In this document: piece by piece, positions 10,390 to 22,400 of the stretch | Position numbering within the stretch: the first letter of the stretch is position 1 | Layout: each line of letters starts with the position of its first letter | NCBI GenBank assembly: GCA_027577595.1 | Contig: JANBRJ010000043.1 | Location: forward strand, 62,001-126,000 | DNA length: 64,000 nt | Direction of reading: 5' to 3' | Origin: Coemansia sp. RSA 487 | Lineage: Eukaryota; Kickxellomycota; Kickxellomycetes; Kickxellales; Kickxellaceae | Translations under genes and position numbers: made by a program | The notes under the pieces: generated by a model | The model's database searches: none | Told to the model about the DNA's origin: nothing | What the model saw: the letters and a program-made list of their open reading frames with translations, nothing else

Positions 10390-10807
10390 CTGTAACCTTA
10401 TGAGTTGTATATTTTGGACTTGTATAGTTTGTTTCCTTTTTCCTTTTTCAGTTTATCATATTTATCTATATCTTTTAGTTCCATATACTGAACACAAAGC
10501 AACCGGTGGCTAGGCTTAAAGTGTGCTAAAATAAGCATCTGTGATAACTCTAATTTGTGCTGTATAGTTGTGGTTTCGGGGCGGCAATTAGAAAGGGTGT
10601 TCAATTCGTCACCACCGAACAATATATTAGTTAGCTGGGGGAACCCACTTGGCGGGTCGTGTATCTGTTTGATGTGCTCGCTTAACTAGTACTTTTCTAA
10701 CCTGATTTTCTGCTGGTAGCCGTTATGTGTTCATTTTATTTTTCCCTGTAATCAAATAAAGCTACAATATTCACAACATCGCAACTTTAACGATATTCGT
10801 TTTAAAA

Positions 10808-11086
10808 TTCTATAAATAGAAGCAAGAACGCAATACCAAATGCATCCTGTCACTTGCCTGTGTCATTTTCTGCTTTCGTGGAAGCGTTGGTAACCATTCT
10901 GACAATTTTACCAAGTTGAACCCACATCTATTTATAAAGTTGTGTGCTAAGCAGGGTGCAGATACTATGCAGATTTGCATCTATTAATGTTTGACAAGCC
11001 ATATATGTAAATAATGCAAAGAAAATTGACGCATTTGTCAAATGTTCACCAAACTGCGAGTGTTTGGTTTACTTTTCGTATAAAAG
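10808..11086 (+). promoter_or_regulatory. Promoter of the second LITAF gene
   Basis: TTCTATAAATAG at 10808-10819, TAAGCAGGGTGCAGAT at 10948-10963 with ATTTGCAT next to it, and TATAAAAG at 11079-11086 repeat the arrangement before copy 1. The TATA box is 158 nt before the ATG at 11237. Confidence 0.6.
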
Positions 11087-11236
11087 GATGGTCAATTGCC
11101 TACTGAAGGAGGAGAAGAGGGTTCTGTTTGTGGTATTTCCTTATTTTCTATTCAAATTATCCTATACTGGACTACATTTCACTGCGGTTTCATAATCCTA
11201 GCTTTTAAGCATTTTTATTGGAGATAAAGGGGAGCG

Positions 11237-11713
11237 ATGAGTGGCAACGACCAGAACCAACAGCAAAATACGAGATACATTTATACATATGGACCGCAAA
11301 ACTACAGTTCAACGTCGATTCCTATGGTACACGAACCAACGAATAACAGCATTGTTGCTGAGAGTAGGGCAGTGAAAGACCCGCCTCCAGCGTATCTGCC
11401 TCCCCAAGCTGTTCAAGGGCATAATTTTGGAAGCTACCAGCAAGGAAATGGACCACGTACCTTTTACATAGAAACGGCTGGGTCGCCAAAACTACATTGC
11501 TCGCATTGCATGCGCAAGGTGCCTGTCTATGCCGAAAAGCAAATGACAGGACCAACAATCTGTCTGACTGTGACTCTTTGCTTTGTGTTTTGGCCGTGTG
11601 CACTTATACCGCTTTTGAGTGACTCTTGCAAGGATAACTTTTACCATTGCTGCGTGTGTCGCTCCCGGCTGGGAGAAGTAATAGAAATGAACCCTTTGCT
11701 GGAGTACATATAA
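11237..11713 (+). CDS. LITAF-domain membrane-associated protein, copy 2
   Basis: The 158-residue protein is a tandem paralogue of the preceding gene. It has the same Gln-rich start, the PPPAYLPPQ motif and the LITAF domain with CSHC, a hydrophobic segment (LTVTLCFVFWPCALIPLL), DSCKDN and CCVC preceded by a His. The zinc ligands are intact. The N-terminal half has diverged faster than the domain, as expected for a flexible tail; the PPxY-like proline motif could recruit WW-domain ubiquitin ligases, as known for animal LITAF, but this is inference. Confidence 0.85.
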   Translation: MSGNDQNQQQNTRYIYTYGPQNYSSTSIPMVHEPTNNSIVAESRAVKDPPPAYLPPQAVQGHNFGSYQQGNGPRTFYIETAGSPKLHCSHCMRKVPVYAEKQMTGPTICLTVTLCFVFWPCALIPLLSDSCKDNFYHCCVCRSRLGEVIEMNPLLEYI

Positions 11714-12213
11714 CTGTAACCGTGGCAGCTACATATTTCTAGCGTTAGATAGTGCATTTCATTGTTTCATTTTTCAATTCATCATATGTATCCGCATCAT
11801 TAAGGGAAGCTTGTATTATTACCATGATGGTTGTAAATTGAGGAAAAGAATAAAACTAAAGAGGAAACAGTCTGAGCGTCTGGTGGGTAGAATCTTTTAT
11901 ATCTTTTTCTTTGTTTACAATAATTCGCTTCTGAAAATATATGTTTCAACTTTCAGTTCTTTCTTTTCCATTGTTTTGAATTAATCTAGTAGTTTTTGTA
12001 CTTTTATTTTGACAAATACCACGTTATCCTTGGCTATTATTATTGTGCCTTGTTTTTCAAACACTTTCAAATTTTCTGGAAAAGTGCTTTCAAGTTGTTT
12101 ACTGCTCCTATTATTTGACATTTCGTTTTTTACGACACACATACATTACTTTGCTTCTTGAATTTCAAGCTGTATTTTATCTGTTGAAAGAATTTTAATT
12201 CATACACTAAACC
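11714..12213. other. AT-rich spacer
   Basis: I see no gene here, only AT-rich DNA with T-runs between the LITAF pair and the broken kinase. Confidence 0.5.
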
Positions 12214-13120
12214 ATGTCTAATGCAGTGCATCCCACAGAACTATCCAAACCCATGGAACTCATTACGAGCTTCCTTAGTGGTCAGAAGAGGCGTGGCAGA
12301 AGGACAGAAGAGCACGAAGGAAGCGCATATAAGCGCTTCACTGAATTTATAGAGCAACAGGCTGAGCGCGACCCAAAGCTGGATTTTAAAGCGAGATTAT
12401 ACTCATGGACTATATTGGCATGTTGCTGAAAATATATATGGAAATCATGTTTACTGGAGGTGGCGGTTCTTTAGTTAACTTTGTCGATATTATTGCTGAC
12501 TGTGCGGTGACACTCCTTTATGTGGCTTCGGCCAAGAACTCTGTGCTACATCGGAATATTTCGTCGGGAAATCTGATAGTAAACGAGGGGAAGCGGCGGT
12601 TATCGATTGGTGGTTGGTCTTGCTTTGAGCGTCAACGAACGAGCCGGATTCGTCCAACATCCCCGAAGATTGGCACATTAATTTACATGGGATTGTGCGT
12701 GCTGCAAAATACTGAAAGCCGCAGCATCATCGACGAATTTGAGTCTCTGCTCTTCACAGTTTTTCATCATTTCCGCCTTATTTGTGATCCAAGGCAGACC
12801 AAAGCCGACGATATTTGGAACGATGGCTTGGGAACTGACGATTTCTTGAAAGTACGCAAGTAATGGCTTGAGGACGAGGATAGTTTTCTGAAGAGGCTTC
12901 CGAACAAATAGACGTACAGTGCAACAATGAGGATCCTCGTCTTTATACCATCGATTTTGATTTGTGGGCTGTAGGCGTTTTCGACATATACGAGCTCAGC
13001 CATGACGATTCAGAAAACCTAAGCCAGCCATTGGATCTTGTAAATGACAAGTATCCCAAGAAAAGACCTGCTGACGGCGATGTATTTAACGAGACAACAC
13101 CAAAATGTGCCAGGTTCTAG
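12214..13120 (+). pseudogene. Broken FunK1 kinase copy
   Basis: Three consecutive open pieces in different frames (about 12214-12429, 12405-12863 and 12890-13120) together show the order of a FunK1 protein. The middle piece has HRNISSGNLIV, close to the HRDISSGNIAI of the intact gene at 51-53 kb, but the catalytic Asp is replaced by Asn and the DFG-like segment reads SIGGW. The last piece ends in a basic tail (KKRPADGD...) like the tail of the intact copy. The gaps are too short to be introns of the size used here (about 100-270 nt), so a frameshifted host gene is the simplest reading. Activity is not expected. Confidence 0.7.
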
Positions 13121-13427
13121 TTTTTTTATCCACGCTTTATTGCTTAAAGTTTTTCGTGTGGAACAAAATTCGATGGTAAATAGGTTTTCCTTTGTATTAT
13201 TTTGGCTTGATCTTTTTTATTTGCTGGTATTTTGTATCAACTGCTTTCTCTTGCAAACAAAAACAACGAAAAAAAACACGGCTTTCATATGCTGCGATAT
13301 GACGTTGTCCTATACAAACCTCCCTCCTTCTTTGAATAAAAAGCCCAATCCTGTTTTCTTTTCTAGCACCGGTTTTGATCAATATACTAGATTTGAAATA
13401 CTTAATGACCACAAACAAAGGACAAAA

Positions 13428-15203
13428 TTAAATGGTAATATCCTTACGAAGATTCTCTTTGTACTTTTCGATGGAGCCAGTGAATTTCGTGATCTGCCTG
13501 TTCTCGCAAAGCCACAGCTCGGTTGCAACCTGGCTGATGAGACGGAAGTCGTGAGAAACAAGAACCACGCCGCCGTTGAAGGACTTGATAGCCTCTGCAA
13601 GAGCATCAATGGCCTCGGGAGCCAGACCGTTGGTAGGCTCGTCAAAGAGAATAATGCCAGGCGCCTGCTGGGCAATCTCGGCAAAGACAAGACGGCTCTT
13701 CAGGCCATCGGAGAGCGTGGCAATGGTGTTGGTCTGATGGTTCCCCGAAAGACCAAAGCGGCCCAGCTGCTGGCGCCAGAAATCGGTATCCTGGGAAATG
13801 TGGGGGAACTTGTCGCGGATATAGTCGATGGGCGACTTTTCGACATCCAGCTGGTCGTTAGAGTGCTGGCTGTATTTGCCAAGCTTGAGCTGCGTGTGGC
13901 GCTGCACGCGACCATCAGTAGGGTCGAGGTCACCGGACATGAGCTTCAGAAGCGTACTCTTTCCGGTACCGTTGGGGCCGATAAGAGCAATGCGAGAGTC
14001 CATATCGACGGCCGCATCCACCTCGTAGTAAAGCGCATTTTTGAGGTTGCCGTCGTAGCTGAAGGTAACGTCGTCGAAGCTGAGCACGGGTGGCGGCAAC
14101 CGAACAGTCTCTGGGAAGTCGAACTTGAGCTTGCGTGGGGCCTCAACCTTTTCTATCAGACCATCGGCCTCCATCTTGTCGATGATCTTTTGCTTCGACT
14201 TTGCTTGGCGCACAAGATTCGAGTAAGTACCGGCCGAGGCAATGAACTTTTTGATGTGCGCAATTTCCTCCTGCTGCTTGTCGTACGCTTTCATCTGGTT
14301 GACCTCGTTCTCCTGCTTTGTGCGGACAAAGGTGTCGTAGTTACCACCGTAGTACACAAGGCGCCTCTTTGGCGTGATGTGGACAATGTTGGTGCAGACG
14401 GTGTTCAAAAAGTCCTGGGAGTGAGAAACAATAAGCAGAATGCGGTTGTACGTCTTCAGGTACTCCTCCAGATAGACGACGGACTGCAGATCCAGATGGT
14501 TGGTTGGGTCGTCGAGGAGAAGCACAGTAGGGCGTTTGAACAGACACTGGGCAAGAGCCACACGCATGCGCCATCCACCAGAAAGGCTCTTGGTCGGCAG
14601 CTTCATACGGTCCTTGTCAAAGCCAAGACCGTGGAGAAGCTCGGCGGCACGGGATTCAAAGGTGTTGGCGTCCATCTGGTCCATACGCTCGTAGATCCCG
14701 TCAATCAGCGGGTTATCGGCGCCGTCTTCGGCGGTCAGCATCTCCTCGAGCTCCTTCTCCAGGCGCTCAAACTCGTCGCGGGCAGCCTTGACGACGTACT
14801 CAATTGGGTCCATGTCGGTGGGTTCGGCCTCCTCACTCAGCAAGAATGTGTCCATGTGCGGCGGCAGCTCAATGTCGCCCTCGGCAATCGACCGAAGGAA
14901 GGTCGACTTTCCACAGCCGTTGTCTCCAAGCAGGCCGTAGCGGTTGCCAAAGTTGAGCTCGACACGGGCGTTCTCGATAAGCATGCGCCCGTGGAACGAG
15001 AGTGTGTAGGAGTCGATGTGGATATCACGACCCTGGACGTTCGAGGTAAGAACGCCAGTGGCCGAGCGGTCAGTGTCGCGCTTGGCCTTGAGCTTCAGCT
15101 CGGCCATAGAGTCCTCTAGCTTTTTGGAAGAGCCGCTCTTCTTGGCAGTGCCCTTTGCTGCCTTGGCGGCCAGGCGCTTTTGCTTTGATGCAGAGACAAC
15201 CAT
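13428..15203 (-). CDS. ARB1: ABC-F ATPase Arb1 (ABCF2-like), ribosome biogenesis
   Basis: The 591-residue protein has two ABC ATPase cassettes and no membrane segment, the ABC-F layout. The lysine-rich N-terminus (VSASKQKRLAAK) resembles yeast Arb1. Cassette 1 has GDNGCGKS near residue 92 and LSGGW near 206; cassette 2 has GPNGTGKS near 408 and a LSDGLKSR signature near 500, where most relatives have Gln at the fifth position. Walker B Asp-Glu pairs are present (LLLDDPTNHL and ILFDEPTNGL). Arb1 shuttles between nucleus and cytoplasm and supports 40S and 60S ribosome assembly. The start ATG at 15203 fits the family. A very long open frame on the other strand is a shadow of codon bias. Confidence 0.95.
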   Translation of the reverse strand: MVVSASKQKRLAAKAAKGTAKKSGSSKKLEDSMAELKLKAKRDTDRSATGVLTSNVQGRDIHIDSYTLSFHGRMLIENARVELNFGNRYGLLGDNGCGKSTFLRSIAEGDIELPPHMDTFLLSEEAEPTDMDPIEYVVKAARDEFERLEKELEEMLTAEDGADNPLIDGIYERMDQMDANTFESRAAELLHGLGFDKDRMKLPTKSLSGGWRMRVALAQCLFKRPTVLLLDDPTNHLDLQSVVYLEEYLKTYNRILLIVSHSQDFLNTVCTNIVHITPKRRLVYYGGNYDTFVRTKQENEVNQMKAYDKQQEEIAHIKKFIASAGTYSNLVRQAKSKQKIIDKMEADGLIEKVEAPRKLKFDFPETVRLPPPVLSFDDVTFSYDGNLKNALYYEVDAAVDMDSRIALIGPNGTGKSTLLKLMSGDLDPTDGRVQRHTQLKLGKYSQHSNDQLDVEKSPIDYIRDKFPHISQDTDFWRQQLGRFGLSGNHQTNTIATLSDGLKSRLVFAEIAQQAPGIILFDEPTNGLAPEAIDALAEAIKSFNGGVVLVSHDFRLISQVATELWLCENRQITKFTGSIEKYKENLRKDITI

Positions 15204-15871
15204 TTTTGAAGCGACTATGACTATTGTACCTTACTTGTTTTCTAAAATGCGACAAGTATGAAAGGTAAGAGCAAGAAAATGGACATGAAATTTAGTATAC
15301 GAAGAGAAATAAAAGAAAAAGATTTATTTTAAACCCGACACCAAAGCTTTATTTGTTAGTGAAAATTTTTTTCTCGTTGGATGAAAAAAGTGACTTTTTT
15401 CTCCCCAACGGCTAGGAAATCTCTTTTTGGCCAATGAGAACGTCATTCATAAAGAGCACCTGTCAGAAGTTTGAAAAGTTTGAACTCAAGAGGGAGGGGC
15501 CTGAAAGATAATTTTATTTTCCATCTCTTATCTAATCTCATCGGTGGATCTCGCCTTCAAAGGTTACTACTTCTTTGAAGTTAGTGGGGGGGGGAGAACC
15601 AGGCGCTGCGCAATATCGATTTTCAATTATTTGAATCCCTTAAGGAGACCATTGATTGACAGATACAAGTAAATGTAAAGGAAGTGCACGATCGCATGGC
15701 ACAGCATAAACGGATTTTTGCATTAATCCCAACTGATCTGACTGTTTCTCCAGAGTATTCTGATGTTAATGGCTACGAGTTTTGAGCATCAAAATAATGG
15801 AATATGATCCGGATATTGCCTAATTTTTTTAGTTCAACTCTTTCTATTAGGTTGTAACCGCCGATTTTGAT
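15204..15871. other. Spacer between ARB1 and tRNA-Ser
   Basis: No gene was found. It holds the ARB1 upstream region and a run of about nine G near 15585-15593. Confidence 0.5.
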
Positions 15872-15953
15872 GTCAGTTTGGCCGAGTGGTTAAGGCGACA
15901 GACTAGAAATCTGTTGGGCGTTGCCCGCACAGGTTCAAATCCTGTAGCTGACG
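15872..15953 (+). tRNA. tRNA-Ser (AGA)
   Basis: An 82-nt class II tRNA with acceptor GTCAGTT paired to AGCTGAC, anticodon arm CAGA-CTAGAAA-TCTG giving anticodon AGA, a long variable arm (TGGGCGTTGCCCGCA) and the B box GGTTCAAATCC. Discriminator G is at 15953 and a T-run follows. Confidence 0.97.
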
Positions 15954-16406
15954 ATTTTTTTAAATTTTTTATCGAGATGTGTAATTGAAAAATGTAAAGT
16001 TAGACTGCGTTTTCTGGATATTTAATATTAGACCACACTTTGCTTTCTAATGCGTAGCTTTTCTACATCGAGCCGCAGCTAAAAGTGGGCTGAAGCGCAA
16101 CGGGTTTTTGATACAAAGTAGGCAAAGTGCCTTTATAAGGAAAGAAATCATCGACGTCCAACATCCCACATGATACAAAAAAAAAGAATTCATTTCCCTT
16201 TTCCCTTTGCCGCTTCTTTTTTCCATTTGAACCCTGCTTGCACTCCTAGAGCTTCCACATTTCAAGGATAGAAGGACGCCACTTTTCTTGCTTCGCCTGC
16301 ATTTTGTTACCTGTTTTTTTTATTGTTGTATTTTGCTTGTTTGCGTCTTGAATTATTATTGTCATTATTTCTTAGCCTGTATCCCTACAACCCAGACCAA
16401 GCACAC
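15954..16406. other. TOR upstream region
   Basis: No gene was found. The region becomes pyrimidine-rich towards the TOR start codon at 16407, a common feature of fungal core promoters. Confidence 0.45.
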
Positions 16407-19400
16407 ATGGCCATTTCATTTTTTGGGTCTGCTGCGTACGATCAGCTTTGGTCAAGGTATGCCAACCATACAGACGACAGCGACGGCAGTGATTAGGTTG
16501 CATCACCTATCGCCACATTATTTGAATACTACTAACCATACCATAGCACCGCCACTACTACTTTTGTGTATCTTTGGCCTTCTTTCTTACACTTCATTAG
16601 AAATGCAAATGAGCGTGCCAATGCAGCAGCAATTCTACACAAAAAGGTAAGGCGCTGTCCATACACCAATGCGTGTAACCCCCTTCGAAATATCCACCTT
16701 TTCTTTTACTGAACGAGACCCCAAGGTGTTCCTGTATTCGTATAGATCGTTGACGCAGACGCCAGCGGAAAGACGGGCAGCCAAAACCCAGTGTACACCG
16801 ACACCAGCACCAAAATCAGGAAGCACATAAACTCCGCCAATTCTGTTGATCGTTTGGCATGTACATCGATGATATCAGCGCTTGTGGATATTGACGGGCT
16901 AGAGGACATGCAAAAGACCCGCATTGTCAACCAGCTCAAAAGCCTGTATTCTGGCGGAAGCGATAGTACTGTTTGTGCCGAGGCTGTTGTACTATATGGT
17001 CAGCTGGTTAAAAAGAAATGGCCAGTGATAATGTCTTCCATCAAGCCCGAGCTTGACCGTTGCCTTGAATGGCTGTCTGCAGAGCGCGACTTGGTACGCC
17101 AGATAACAGCACTGCGACTTATCCAGGTTCTTTGCGATGGTGCTTCGACGACAATGTATCTGTATATCCTTAATATCCTCAATGCCTTAAAGGCGCCGCT
17201 TCGTAGCCATTTGCCAGAGATGCGGGAGACTACTGCTAGTACACTTGAAATTGGGCTTGACCTTGTTCTCCTTCATGACAAGTCAGTAAGGAGCATGCTT
17301 CTTGACAACATGTACCAGGAGCTTCTGCACAACCACAGGCTTGGTAGCGTCGAGGGATACCATTCAGCGCTGCTTATATGCCAAGCAATGTTACTGCATG
17401 GCAGCAAATATATGGAAGCGCACTACAACCACGTCAGCGAGATGGTTCTCGAGCTAAAGGAACACAAAAACCCCACTGTTCGCATGGCAGCAATCGGCTT
17501 GTTGCCCATTCTAGCCCGCTTTTCGCCAAAGGTGTTTGCAGAGCTAGAAATTGATGGCAAGACACTGATGTCCAGGGCATGTGGGTATCTAATCGATGTA
17601 GCACAGAGGACCGACAAAGAGAGCCAGGCAGCGTTTTTGGCGCTTGCAAACATTGCAAAGTCCTGTAGCCCCGATTTTCTGCAGTTTCTTGAGCCTACAA
17701 CGCGTTCAATCAGGAACGCACTCACTATGTATGCTAAGCCTCAGCCACCGCAGACAGGCCGCTATAAACAGGTACCTACCGCCATTCTGCAAACGATCGC
17801 AATTCTAGCATCTGCCATGGGCGCAGACCTCACTCGACACATGTACGGGATTCTTGATCTTATGTTTGTCACCGGACTGAGCAACGAGCTGTGTAATTCC
17901 TTGTCTGCTCTTTTACTCAATGTTGGTCAGCTACGGCCAGCAATCCAGAACCGGCTGCTCGATATGATATCGATTATCCTCGTGAAAGTGCCGTTTCGTT
18001 CTGATGAGCCCGCGCTTGATGAAATCAATCAGCGACTGGACCTTGTCTCGCTGCATCACACACTCCCCGCCTTGCGTACCAGCAACAGCAGCGACAGCAG
18101 CAGCGACAGCAGCAACAATAACGTCACCCTAGACGACAGCGAGGCAATATCGATCAAGGATATAGCAAAGGACATTACAGTCACACACGAAACATTGGTA
18201 TTTGCGCTCCAAACTTTGGCGCGCTTCGACTTTAGCGAAGAAAATCTGCCCGAGTTTGTACGCAATGCTGTGTTGCGGTATGTTGGAAATGGCAGCGCCG
18301 ATGTGCGCAAAGCGGCAATGCAGTCGGCATTCCAAATACTGCTTTCCGACTCAATGTACATACAGCCCGAGGGACCCGGCACCGAGGTGGCAAGTGAAGT
18401 AGTCGAGCGTCTCATTGCGGTTGCGGTTACTGACATTGATCCTACCGTACGGTTGGTAGCAGCCCAAACCTTGGCGCAGGGACCGTCCCTTGATTTCCAC
18501 TTGGGCAAGGAACAAAACATTAAAAGCATGCTAATGCTGGTCAACGACGAGATTTTTGAAATGCGCCTAACCGTGATTAGCATCATAGGACGGTTGACGG
18601 CTATCAACCCAGCAAACACGGTCCCATCGATCCGTCGAATATCGTCGCAGCTGCTCATGGAGCTTGAGTTTGCAAACACAAACAGCGAGCACGAGGAATG
18701 CATCCAGCTTTTGATGGAGCTGACGAATGTTGCTGAACGGTGGATGAAGCCGTGCGTCAACGATATTTTCTTTGCCATCTTGCCGCGCATAAACAGCAGC
18801 CCACCGCGGCTCGCAAGCAAGTTTTTGGACATGGTTGCGGCTCTGGCACGTGTGGGCGGAAGTGAGCTTGTGCCGCATTCAAACCAGCTTTTGTCCAGCA
18901 TTGTAAACGTATTTAATAGTCAGGCTAGTGGGTCGGTTTGCTTGTCGGCGCTTCGAGCGCTGGGAAGCTGTGCCAGCTACTGTGGTATGGCCATTGATCC
19001 GTACATAGAGTACCCAAAGCTGTTCAGCATCCTAACAGGCATCCTAAGAAGACAGCCTGATGACGAAATTCGTATCGAGGTCGTGCGGGTGATCGGCGCA
19101 CTTGGTGCAATCGACCCGCACAAATACAAGGGCATTGCGGACACATATACTGGCGCTCAACGCGGAGGCGACGGCAGCGATATCAATGGCACAGGCGCTC
19201 ACATCCACACCCACACCAACATCAATGCCGGCGAGGGAACCTCCAATGGTGGTACTAGCGTCAGTGCTGTTGCTGGAGCCAGGAGTAACGTGCCATTCAG
19301 CTTTGCAAACGGTGTGCAGCTAAACTCTCGACAGGAAAGAAGAAAAGGCAAAGCTAAGCGTGCTAGAAGGAAAAGACTACAGGTTCAGCAAGGGCCACCT

Positions 19401-22400
19401 CCCAACGTAGTAACATTGCTTAATGACGACGATTCGCCCGAGATATTGTCTGGCGATATACCTACTAACCTGAATGGCAGGCAGTTTACATGCGAGAAGC
19501 ACTACTATACAGAAGTTGCAATAAAGGTGCTGATTCGCATCCTTGACAACACATCAGATACCAGCTCCGACCAATACGCTGTGCAGGCGCTACTGCACAT
19601 GTGTGCTCCTTTGAAAGCCAGCTGCTCACCCTACCTACCGCTCATTATACCTGCAATCCTCCGCACTATGAAAGCCTCGCCGCTGCAAATGCCCACGTTC
19701 TTTATACAGCAGCTTACAAAGCTTGTAAACATTGCAGGCGAGTTTATTCGGCCATGCGTGGATCCGTTATTTGAGTTGTTTGACAAGGATTCAGCGATCA
19801 ACGACCAGCACAAACTCTCGCTAATTGGCCTGGTCGAAGCTCTGGCCAGTGCGCTATATGGCGAGTTTGGAATGCACATGACAAGTGTGGTGCAGTTTCT
19901 AGTGTCTGCTATGGAGGAAGACACGTCGGAATCATTACTGGTCACACAGAACGTACTGGGGGTGCTGGTGATCCTTAGCCCCGGCCTCGAGAGCTATCTG
20001 CAGCTGATAATACCGCGTCTTGTTTACATGCTGAATCCAAAAAGGGCATCAGTCGCCATTATAAGCATGTGTTTGGATTGCATATCGCTGATAGTGTCGG
20101 TCGTTGAATGTAGCAGCTTTGCGTCATGTATTATACTGCCGCTCGTGCGCCTTCTCCAGAGCAAACAGTCACAACAGTCCCTGCACGAGCCTATAATGCA
20201 CACGCTATGTACGCTGATGGAGCAGCTGCAGTCCGATTTTGCCATGTATATGCCAACAATCGACGTGATACTAAAAAGACACAGCATTCCGCCACACGAG
20301 CGGTACAAAGAATATTCCTCGCTGCTTTTCTCTGGCCAGTTGGTTCCAGTAACGCCTTCTGTGCGTGTTCGGTCATCGTCAATGGGGAATCTGCCCGAGC
20401 AAAGCGATGACATATCCAGTCTCCATGTCGACGTAACAATTCTGCAGCGGGCATGGGCCACACGAAACCAAATGACAGGAGATGACTGCATCAGATGGCT
20501 GAACAACCTGTTTTCTGAGCTCTTGCAGCAGTCTCCGTCGTCTTCGTTGCGCGCATGCTACAACCTGGCTCTCAAAAATCCAAAGCTTATCAGCGAGCTA
20601 TTTAACGTGGCATTTGTTTCTTGCTGGGCGGATATTCCCATCCAGAACCAGCTGGAGCTGGTAAAATCGCTAGAGGGAGTAGCCTCCAACCCGGATGTAC
20701 CGTTGGAGTTTCTTCAGACGATCCTGGACATCGCCAGCTTTATGGAACGCGACGAAAAGAAGCTCCCTATCGACGTAAAGATTATAAGCAGTTATGCGGG
20801 ACGCTGCCATGCCTTGGCAAAGGAGATCCGCTACAGGGAGACCGAGTGGACGCTAGAGCGCAACGATGAGGCAGTTGAAAGGCTTATCGAACTGAACCAA
20901 GATCTGGATCTGGATGACGAAGCCATTGGGCTGTTGAATTATGTACGCAAGGATAAGCCGACCACAAAGGATAACGTCAAGTGGTGCTTGCGGCTGCAGC
21001 GTTGGGATGATGCCCTAGCAATATATCAACGACAGGAGCTCCTCAACGGGCCGTCAAACAGCAACCTGATTGGGCAGATCCGCTGCCTGTTTGAAATATC
21101 TGACTGGAATGCACTAATTCCTATATATGACCGCATTTGGCGTGGCAAGGACCGTGTGTTGCAAACACAATCCGCAGAAATCGGCGTAAAGCTTGCTTGG
21201 AATGTCGGCGACATTGAGCGTATGGAGTTTTATCTGTCCAACCTGGGGAGCACAGACATAGCTACATCGCTTGATAATGCACTTCTTTGCGTTCACCAAA
21301 ACAGATTCGACGATGCCGCAAACTATATAAATGAATGTCGAGAGAAACTGGGCCATGCGCTTGATGCGCATCGCACCGAGTTTTACAAACAAGGGTATTC
21401 GCAGATTTTCTACTGCCAGATGCTGTCAGAGCTCGAGGAAGTCATTGCGTTCAAGCTGTCTCCTTACGATGTAGAGCGTCAGACAGCACTTGTCAGTACA
21501 TGGAGGCAGCGTCTTGGAGGCATCCAGCAAGATTCTGGCATGTGGCAAAAGCTTTTGAGCATCCACAGCATGGTGCTGCGGCCTGTCATGGACCTGGATA
21601 CATGGATAAGTTATGTCAACCTCTGCCGCCGGTCCGGAAAGCTAAACATGGCGCGCAATGCTATCTGCCAGATACTGGACGACGAGGCTAGCTATATGGA
21701 AGAAGTGTTTCGCGGTAAAGCCTCCAGTGATCAGCCTGTCGACATAAAGACTCAGGCTCAAGAGTACATGAGTCTAAAGGAGCGGTATGTTGTCAACCGA
21801 AGCGACATGTCCCTTAATACTGCAATCCGCATGTCTCAGCAGCCAACGCTCGTGTACTCATACTTGAAATACAAATGGGCTGCAAACGAGCGCCACGAGG
21901 CATTCCAGCTTCTCGAGTCGTTTATCAGGGAGTATTCCAGCAAAACTGGCTTTGATCCGCGCAACTTTGAAAACTTTGCAGACCACACGGATGCGCGGAG
22001 GTTCATAGCTACCGGTAATGACAAAACTGCTTATTTCCTCGCACGCTTTTACTTTAAACACGCCCAATGGTTGAGTATTGTGCAACAAAACTCATCCTTG
22101 GCACAAGCAACGCGCGGGAGCCACTTGGGTTTGGATAAAGGCGATGGTCTACATACGTGGAGATCAAATGTTTCCGACTCGTCTGGTACCCCAAATAACG
22201 GACCAGCAAGCGGATTTGGGACAACGATCAACAGAACAGACTCTGACACAGGAAGAACAAATAGATCAGATCGACTGACTGACGATACAGACATCTTGTT
22301 TAGAGTACGAGGCGAGCAGATCAATGAGCTGATACTGGACTCTTATCGTGCGGCTACGGTGCTTGATCATAAATGGTACAAGGCATGGCATTCGCTTGCC

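Noticed and set aside
13044-15119. Long open frame of 691 codons on the + strand opposite ARB1
   Set aside because: It lies antisense to a clearly conserved ABC-F gene and has no domain of its own; the codon bias of ARB1 explains it.
18056-18901. Open frame of 281 codons on the minus strand within TOR
   Set aside because: It overlaps the conserved HEAT-repeat coding region and shows no domain.
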